A stretch of DNA of 24,714 nt from a virus, in the IMG/VR virus record IMGVR_UViG_3300047586_000068, positions 1-24,714 of that record; one strand, 5' to 3'. The translations under genes and the position numbers were made by a program. The notes below the pieces were generated by a model. That model was not told the origin of the DNA. It did not search any database and worked only from the letters and a program-made list of their open reading frames with translations. Numbering within the stretch: the stretch's first letter is position 1; every line of letters begins with the position of its first letter. Positions 20,747-24,714 of the stretch are shown piece after piece.

Positions 20747-20755
20747 GTGTCTGGT

Positions 20756-20926
20756 ATGAACTCGAACACGACGCAGACCACCCCGACCCAGACACGGCCG
20801 ACCATCGCGATTTGCGCTTACTGCAAGTCGGCCATCAAGCACGCCTGCCTCATCATCGAAGTCGATGGCAAGGCAACGTGCAGCGAATTTTGCGCGCGCC
20901 ACCTCACCGTCTACGGGAGCCGCTAA
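20756..20926 (+). CDS. small zinc-finger protein (56 aa)
   Basis: The ATG at 20756 opens a frame ending at TAA 20924-20926. After a threonine-rich start (NTTQTTPTQTRP) it has CAYCKSAIKH (C20, C23) and KATCSEFCARH (C42, C46, H49), a compact zinc-binding pattern like the MYM/FCS or TRASH type of metal finger. A binding role is inferred. It is the first gene after the parS-like gap, and the next gene begins one base after its stop. Confidence 0.6.
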   Translation: MNSNTTQTTPTQTRPTIAICAYCKSAIKHACLIIEVDGKATCSEFCARHLTVYGSR

Positions 20927-20927
20927 C

Positions 20928-21128
20928 ATGGCACTCACAATCGAAAGCGCGTTGATGGCCGCCAAGAATCGCGCCACCCACGTCGTCAGGCTGATCGAAG
21001 AAGCCGAAGTCAGCCACCGTCGTGGAGAACACGCGGACGCGGCAAGATTCGCCTGCACGGCGGTCAATGAATCGGCGTTACTAGAGAACGACCTCGGCGA
21101 CCTGATGAACGCCATCGGATCAGCCTAG
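20928..21128 (+). CDS. small helical hypothetical protein
   Basis: A 66-residue protein starting two bases after the previous stop codon's last base, with GGGAGC (20915-20920) upstream. LTIESALMAAKNRATHVVRL, EEAEVSHRRGEHADAARFAC and TAVNESALLENDLGDLMNAI form helices that look like a single TPR-like hairpin. No assigned function. Confidence 0.55.
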   Translation: MALTIESALMAAKNRATHVVRLIEEAEVSHRRGEHADAARFACTAVNESALLENDLGDLMNAIGSA

Positions 21129-21154
21129 CCCCACCACACGCACGAGGAGACGCC

Positions 21155-21700
21155 ATGACCAGTCACCAGACCTACTTCTGCGGCGCCTGCGGCAGACTCA
21201 TCCCAGGCCCGACCGGCGCCCCCTGCCGGCATTGCCTCGGCACCCCGCCGGCGCGCCACCGCCCCGAGCGCGTCGACCTGCTGGTGGCGTTGCTCGTCGG
21301 CGTGGCGGTCGGCGCTTTCCTGCTTTGGCCGAGCATGTGCCGGGCGGACGGCAGTTCACCCACCGGAGCCGCGAAGGCCAGCGCCAGCATCGCGACGGCC
21401 GCGCGCCTGAGCGCCGAGTGCATGTCTCCGAAGGAGTGCGCGGTCGCTGACCAGATGCTGGTCGCGGCACGTGCTGAGCTGGCGGCGGCTCTCGTGCTGG
21501 CGGATACCGCACCGAGGCCGCGCCACGCGCGAGGTCCGAGCGACCCGTGGGAGCCGCGCGACGCCTGCGCGAATCCGTTTGAGACGGACTACGAGGAGCC
21601 GTTCGCGTCGGTGGACACAGTGCCAGCCGCCGTAGAGGCGCAAGCGGCGTTCGAGCTGGCGGCGGTACAGGATGACCTCGACGGGATCGTGCGGCCATGA
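21155..21700 (+). CDS. zinc-ribbon membrane protein
   Basis: A 181-residue protein with a good ribosome site (GAGGAG, 21144-21149). The N-terminus is a zinc ribbon: FCGACG (C9, C12) and CRHC (C24, C27). One transmembrane helix follows at about 42-59 (LLVALLVGVAVGAFLLW). The rest is Ala-rich helix with two more cysteines and an acidic end. The layout matches bacterial 'zinc ribbon plus membrane helix' proteins of unknown role. The ribbon would be on the cytoplasmic side. Confidence 0.65.
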   Translation: MTSHQTYFCGACGRLIPGPTGAPCRHCLGTPPARHRPERVDLLVALLVGVAVGAFLLWPSMCRADGSSPTGAAKASASIATAARLSAECMSPKECAVADQMLVAARAELAAALVLADTAPRPRHARGPSDPWEPRDACANPFETDYEEPFASVDTVPAAVEAQAAFELAAVQDDLDGIVRP

Positions 21701-21978
21701 TGAAAGACTTCGACGAGTTCCGCTTCCAGGGCCGCGAGGTCCCCGAGCAAATGCGCTCCGGCATCACGCTCTACGTGGAGAAGCACATCGAGCCCGGCTC
21801 GTGCCTCATGGCCATTCTGGAGAACGACCTCAAGGAAGCGGTCGCACAGGCCGACGACGTCGTGATGTGGGCGCTGCCCGTGATCGTGGCGTACCTCTAC
21901 AACGAGATTCCCGGCGGGGCCTGGGGGTCGAAATCGAAGGTGGCCGCGTGGCTGGACGCGAGGGAGGTGGAGGCATGA
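21697..21978 (+). CDS. small conserved phage protein
   Basis: A 93-residue protein in ATGA overlap with its neighbour. FDEFRFQGREVPEQMRSGIT, LYVEKHIEPGSCLMAILEND, LKEAVAQADD and VIVAYLYNEIPGGAWGS are familiar from many tailed phages of high-GC hosts, always as a short gene of unknown function. The text is well conserved, with an aromatic Y-L-Y-N-E-x-P turn. It is soluble and helical. Confidence 0.7.
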   Translation: MMKDFDEFRFQGREVPEQMRSGITLYVEKHIEPGSCLMAILENDLKEAVAQADDVVMWALPVIVAYLYNEIPGGAWGSKSKVAAWLDAREVEA

Positions 21979-22166
21979 CCCGCACCCCGCCCGGCTGCAT
22001 CCGCCGCCCGACCGCGTGCCACGATTTGCCCGAGATGAGCACGGCCGACGAGCCAGAGCCGCCGCGCGAGAAAGCGTGGTGGGTCGACGACGGAACCGAC
22101 GACGAGTTCACCGAGTACGAGGCCGACGGCGGCGACTGCGCGCCGTGGGCAGGGAGGGAACGATGA
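21975..22166 (+). CDS. small acidic hypothetical protein
   Basis: A 63-residue protein in ATGA overlap. It is strongly acidic in the second half (WWVDDGTDDEFTEYEADGGD). It looks disordered. Acidic small phage proteins often mimic DNA or bind host proteins, but there is no direct evidence here. It ends in an ATGA overlap. Confidence 0.5.
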   Translation: MTRTPPGCIRRPTACHDLPEMSTADEPEPPREKAWWVDDGTDDEFTEYEADGGDCAPWAGRER

Positions 22167-22393
22167 CGAAAGGACGGCGAGCCGACCTGCTGCTTGAGGC
22201 GGCAAGTAATTGGCAATTCTCGGAGGTTGTTGAAAACGCTGAGACATTCAACTTTCCCGAAGAACTCTGGGATGAGTTCGACGACGTTGAAGGACAGGCG
22301 GGCTGGTTTCTCATGGCAAGCGCATGCCTCTCTGAAGTCGCCGCCCTTGGCTTCGACCTGGTGCAGGCGGACGGCAGCGAGGACGAGCCATGA
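22163..22393 (+). CDS. small acidic hypothetical protein, low-GC gene
   Basis: A 76-residue protein in ATGA overlap on both sides, with GGAGGGAA upstream. SNWQFSEVVENAETFNFPEE, LWDEFDDVEG and AGWFLMASACLSEVAALGFD are acidic and aromatic-rich helices. The row 22201-22260 is only 45% GC by my count, well below the neighbours, so this gene is probably a recent arrival. No family. Confidence 0.55.
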   Translation: MTKGRRADLLLEAASNWQFSEVVENAETFNFPEELWDEFDDVEGQAGWFLMASACLSEVAALGFDLVQADGSEDEP

Positions 22394-22587
22394 CCCCCGC
22401 CCGCTCTCTCTCTCCCCGCGACAAGCTACTGATCGTGTTGGGCTACACGGCCAGGCTCGCCCTCTTCAAGGTCAGTCACCACGGCTACGCCCCATGGGAG
22501 TGGGAAAGAATTGTACGAAGCGAATTTGAGTTTCTATCCGACGTGAGGGGGTTGGCAGACGAGAACAGGATAGGAGAAAAGGCGTGA
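22390..22587 (+). CDS. small hypothetical protein
   Basis: A 65-residue protein in ATGA overlap. DKLLIVLGYTARLALFKVSH, then WEWERIVRSEFEFLSDV is helical, with a weakly hydrophobic first helix. Its end carries AGGAG (22572-22576), the ribosome site of the HNH-AP2 gene, and the stop overlaps that gene's GTG. No assigned function. Confidence 0.5.
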   Translation: MTPARSLSPRDKLLIVLGYTARLALFKVSHHGYAPWEWERIVRSEFEFLSDVRGLADENRIGEKA

Positions 22588-23105
22588 AAGAAATTCCACT
22601 CAGCCAAGGCAAAGTGGCCCTCGTTGACGATGAGGACTACGGACCGTTGACCGTGTTCAAGTGGCGCGCGTATCGGTGCCGGAACACGTTTTATACGCAG
22701 CGGACAGTGACTCGGCCAGACGGAGGAGAGACGACAGAACGAATGCATCGCGTAGTACTCGCGCGCAAGCTCGGCCGTGTGCTCGTCAAAGGAGAGGAAT
22801 GCGAGCACGAGAACGGCAACGGGCTCGACAATCGGAGCGACAACCTGCGCTCGGCGACGAAGTCGCAGAACCATCGGAACCGCCATCATCGCAAGGATAA
22901 CCTCTCAAGCCAATACCTTGGGGTTTACCGGGACAATCGCTACAAGAGGTGGTGTGCGCAAATTCAAGTTCCAGGCAAACATGTCCACCTCGGCAGCTAT
23001 GCAACTGAATTGGAGGCAGCCATCGCCCGAGAGTTGTACATCGCCGCTCATCCCGAGCTGATGGCTAGAAGCAACTTCGCAGAGGCGGCGAAGGCGCTGC
23101 CATGA
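22584..23105 (+). CDS. HNH homing endonuclease with AP2 DNA-binding domain (copy 2)
   Basis: A 173-residue protein with a GTG start in a GTGA overlap and AGGAG eight to twelve bases upstream. It is colinear with the gene at 14642: KEIPLSQGKVALVDDEDY, RMHRVVLARKLGRVL, ENGNGLDNRSDNLRSAT (HNH_3), then SQYLGVYRDNRYKRWCAQI with VHLGSYATELEAAIARE (AP2) and YIAAHPELMARSN. Unlike copy 1 it is embedded in an operon by overlaps at both ends, so it is expressed with its neighbours. It should recognise a DNA target through the AP2 domain and nick or cut through HNH. Confidence 0.92.
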   Translation: MKEIPLSQGKVALVDDEDYGPLTVFKWRAYRCRNTFYTQRTVTRPDGGETTERMHRVVLARKLGRVLVKGEECEHENGNGLDNRSDNLRSATKSQNHRNRHHRKDNLSSQYLGVYRDNRYKRWCAQIQVPGKHVHLGSYATELEAAIARELYIAAHPELMARSNFAEAAKALP

Positions 23106-23458
23106 CGAAGCCGAGACTCTGGCCGCGCTGCTGGCATCGCGTCCCCGCCCGGGTGATGCGCGCGATCGGGCAGGACGCCCACCGTTGGGGGCACTCGAAA
23201 AGAAAGACCCAAGTGCAATGCGCGTCGGGGTTAGCGGGGCACGAGCTGTGGGCCGAGCTGATGATTGCCACTCAGGCTGTCTCGGACGACCCACGCGAGC
23301 GTGCGCGCGTCGGCGCCTCCATGCTGTACGGGCTAGCCGAGCTAGGGGACTACGTTGGAGAGATGTGCTGCCGCCGTCCGAGGTGCACGCGCGAGGCGTG
23401 GCCGACCTTCGACGGCGTGTGCTTCGAGCACGGGATGTTCCCCAGCGCGAAAGGTTGA
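23102..23458 (+). CDS. hypothetical protein
   Basis: A 118-residue protein in ATGA overlap with the endonuclease. It begins with a basic, Trp-rich segment (RLWPRCWHRVPARVMRAIG), then SGLAGHELWAELMIATQAVS and YGLAELGDYVGEMCCRRPRC helices, and ends with a cysteine-bearing loop (CCRRPRC, VCFEHGMF). Five clustered cysteines and two histidines might bind a metal. The family is not known to me. Confidence 0.55.
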   Translation: MTKPRLWPRCWHRVPARVMRAIGQDAHRWGHSKRKTQVQCASGLAGHELWAELMIATQAVSDDPRERARVGASMLYGLAELGDYVGEMCCRRPRCTREAWPTFDGVCFEHGMFPSAKG

Positions 23459-23460
23459 CC

Positions 23461-24555
23461 ATGCCTCAACGACGAAAACAACCGAACGGATCGGCGATGA
23501 ACCGGGCTCTAGACATCATGCGGGAGCGACGCCAGCCGGTAAGCGAGAACACCGACGAATATCGAGTCCACGATGCGGGCTACGCCGCGGCGATTGCCGA
23601 CGTGGTGGCCAAGTTGCGTGCCGTCCTTTTTGCAGTGGCTGTTCTCACCCTCGCGCGTTCCGCCTACGCGCAGAACATCGACATCACGATTCGGGGCGAC
23701 CCGTGGAAGGTGAGCCCGTCGGAGGCAAGGAAGCAGTACCTCCGAGGGCGCGAGGCCGACGAGATGATCCGCAAGGGCTACAAGTGCTTCCGCCTGCCCA
23801 GCGGCGCGTGTTCCTGGGAGAAGCTGGAGGACTTTGGGTTTTCCACGACGGCGAAGTGGGGGAAGTGCGAGCAATCGCGCGGCGCCGTGAAGGGTCGGAT
23901 CTGTGAGCGCCAGACGTCCTACAGTGTCACACAGCACTGCGACTTTGAACGTCCGCTGGTCCTTTTAAGCGAGAAACTTCACGACGCACAGAGAGCGGCA
24001 GACGAAACCGCTAGTGGGGCTGTCGACTCGGCCATCATCAAGCTCATGGCAGTGTTCCGGAAGAAAGCCTTGGGCATCTTCAAGCGACTGACCTATGAAC
24101 AGCGGGTGGTACTCGACCAAAACTTCGGGTACGTGATGGATCGAGCTTACCAGCTGGAGAGGGCGACCGACGAAGAGCGGCAGTCGCTAGTGATGAGTCG
24201 TGGGGCTGTGCGCGATCAAATCTGGAACAGCCTCGCCCAAAGAGTAACGAGTGAAGACCAGGACGCGGAAGCACCGGAGGCGGAGACGCCGGAGGAGCGG
24301 GTGGTGCGGAAGGCGCGGGAGGCGCGGGAGGCGGAGACGCCGATGGAGCGAATAGTGCGGGAGACGCGGGAGTTACGGGTATCGGCGGATCAAGCAAGTT
24401 GCGACCGACTAGCCGTAGGCGACTGGGGGCGGAGATTCCTCTCCTGCCTGCCTGAAGGAACGAAAGAAGTAAAATCGGTGGATAGCGCGGTGAATCCGGC
24501 GCCCATCCCGGATGCCGAGCAAGACCAGCGGGGCTTGACAAGACGATACAAGTAG
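23461..24555 (+). CDS. large envelope-type hypothetical protein with internal signal/membrane segment
   Basis: From ATG 23461 the protein is 364 residues. The start lies two bases after the preceding stop, with GCGAAAGG as a weak ribosome site. A hydrophobic segment at 51-66 with SAYA (67-70) before QNIDITIRG looks like a signal peptide placed 50 residues inside. The following part has cysteines in KCFRLPSGACSW, GKCEQS and RICERQ that may form disulfides. A helical region runs from about 165 to 265. Residues 273-306 hold two copies of a 17-residue charged repeat (EAETPEERVVRKAREAR-like). Either the N-terminal 50 residues stay in the cytoplasm or the true start is further in. No family recognised. 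Confidence 0.6.
   Translation: MPQRRKQPNGSAMNRALDIMRERRQPVSENTDEYRVHDAGYAAAIADVVAKLRAVLFAVAVLTLARSAYAQNIDITIRGDPWKVSPSEARKQYLRGREADEMIRKGYKCFRLPSGACSWEKLEDFGFSTTAKWGKCEQSRGAVKGRICERQTSYSVTQHCDFERPLVLLSEKLHDAQRAADETASGAVDSAIIKLMAVFRKKALGIFKRLTYEQRVVLDQNFGYVMDRAYQLERATDEERQSLVMSRGAVRDQIWNSLAQRVTSEDQDAEAPEAETPEERVVRKAREAREAETPMERIVRETRELRVSADQASCDRLAVGDWGRRFLSCLPEGTKEVKSVDSAVNPAPIPDAEQDQRGLTRRYK
24277..24378 (+). repeat. two 51-bp direct repeats in the preceding gene
   Basis: GAGGCGGAGACGCC occurs at 24277-24290 and 24328-24341, exactly 51 bases apart. The units encode EAETPEERVVRKAREAR and EAETPMERIVRETRELR, 17 residues each, with 11 identical. The period keeps frame and suggests a recent internal duplication in a helical, charged segment. 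Confidence 0.75.
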
Positions 24556-24566
24556 CGCCACATATG
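24534..24566 (+). promoter_or_regulatory. CTTGACAAG element before the last gene
   Basis: This is the third exact copy of CTTGACAAG (24534-24542), with TTGACA at 24535-24540. CATATG (24561-24566) is the only -10-like sequence, but the spacer of 20 bases is long. It overlaps the 3' end of the previous gene and precedes the likely packaging and structural block, so a promoter or operator here is sensible. Confidence 0.45.
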
Positions 24567-24571
24567 GTGTT

Positions 24572-24714
24572 GTGGCAGACGAGCCATTGCCAGGCAAAGC
24601 CGAGGACAAGGCGCCAACGGCCCGCGAGCGCATGGCCAAGGGCTGGGCAAATCTACGCCCCGTCGCTCCCGGCGAGGTGAGGAACAAGCTCGGCATCAAC
24701 GGCCGCGAAGGCGC
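24572..24714 (+). CDS. N-terminus of a probable packaging protein (small-terminase-like), partial
   Basis: The GTG at 24572 opens a frame that runs off the window (47 residues visible). It reads VADEPLPGKAEDKAPTARER, then MAKGWANLRPVAPGEVRNKL and GINGREG. The 'W-x-N-L-[KR]-P-x-x-P-G-E-x-R-N-x-x-G-x-N-G' segment resembles the N-terminal motif of phage proteins related to DUF5681 and small terminases. Without the rest of the protein this is tentative. No ribosome site precedes the GTG; an internal ATG at 24632 is an alternative start. Confidence 0.5.
   Translation, partial: MADEPLPGKAEDKAPTARERMAKGWANLRPVAPGEVRNKLGINGREG

Noticed and set aside
1-24714. tRNA genes, CRISPR arrays, insertion sequences, integrase or attachment sites
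   Set aside because: No cloverleaf with a TTCRANY-type arm, no regularly spaced repeats, no transposase or recombinase motifs and no long terminal repeats were seen on reading.

Overview
The window is about 24.7 kb of a tailed double-stranded DNA phage or prophage (Caudoviricetes-like) with a high-GC genome. Every gene I can support is on the + strand, most are small, and they are packed with 1-11 base overlaps (ATGA, GTGA, TGATG, TAGTG). The content is viral: a YqaJ-type exonuclease, a candidate annealing protein, an SMC/Rad50-like ATPase, a DnaB helicase, a holin and several homing-type nucleases. I see no integrase, repressor, capsid or tail gene, so lifestyle cannot be decided. The host is not identifiable from sequence alone. 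High GC, possible leaderless starts and a chromosomal-type parS-like site fit a high-GC bacterium, perhaps Myxococcota or another proteobacterial relative, but this is inference.

Layout. (1) 1-5507, recombination and early genes: end of a repeat-rich protein, YqaJ exonuclease, putative single-strand annealing protein, ATPase, several small proteins, a secreted lytic transglycosylase and a conserved phage protein. This block ends at a stem-loop (5513-5568) followed by a promoter-like CTTGACAAG element. (2) 5638-10826, replication: a chimeric gene (replication-type N-terminus joined to an ATPase C-terminus), an ASCH protein, two HNH proteins, a lower-GC island with an unusual leader hairpin, an initiator-like gene carrying iteron-like repeats, and DnaB. 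(3) 10823-13668: three small proteins, then a phage SNF2-like helicase and a DNA methyltransferase. The methyltransferase is followed by a decayed fragment of an HNH-AP2 endonuclease. (4) 13866-18072, probable lysis region: LL-H-type holin, small membrane proteins, a secreted protein, a lipoprotein and a papain-like peptidase, interrupted by an HNH-AP2 homing endonuclease. (5) 18069-24555: small zinc-binding or unknown proteins, a PD-(D/E)XK nuclease with a NUMOD3-like motif and its own promoter, a ribbon-helix-helix protein next to a parS-like site, a second HNH-AP2 endonuclease and a large envelope-type protein. (6) 24572 to the end: start of a gene whose N-terminus resembles phage small-terminase-type proteins, probably the beginning of the packaging and structural genes.

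How the parts fit. The exonuclease, annealing protein and ATPase look like a recombination module. The initiator-like protein would load DnaB at an origin probably lying inside its own gene, as in lambda O. The helicase and methyltransferase form a pair common in phages. The most unusual items are the parS-like palindrome in the largest gene-free gap of the right half, the primosome/ATPase chimera, the origin-like repeats, the CTTGACAAG element at three gene-block boundaries, the long hairpins in leaders, and the record of repeated homing-endonuclease invasion.
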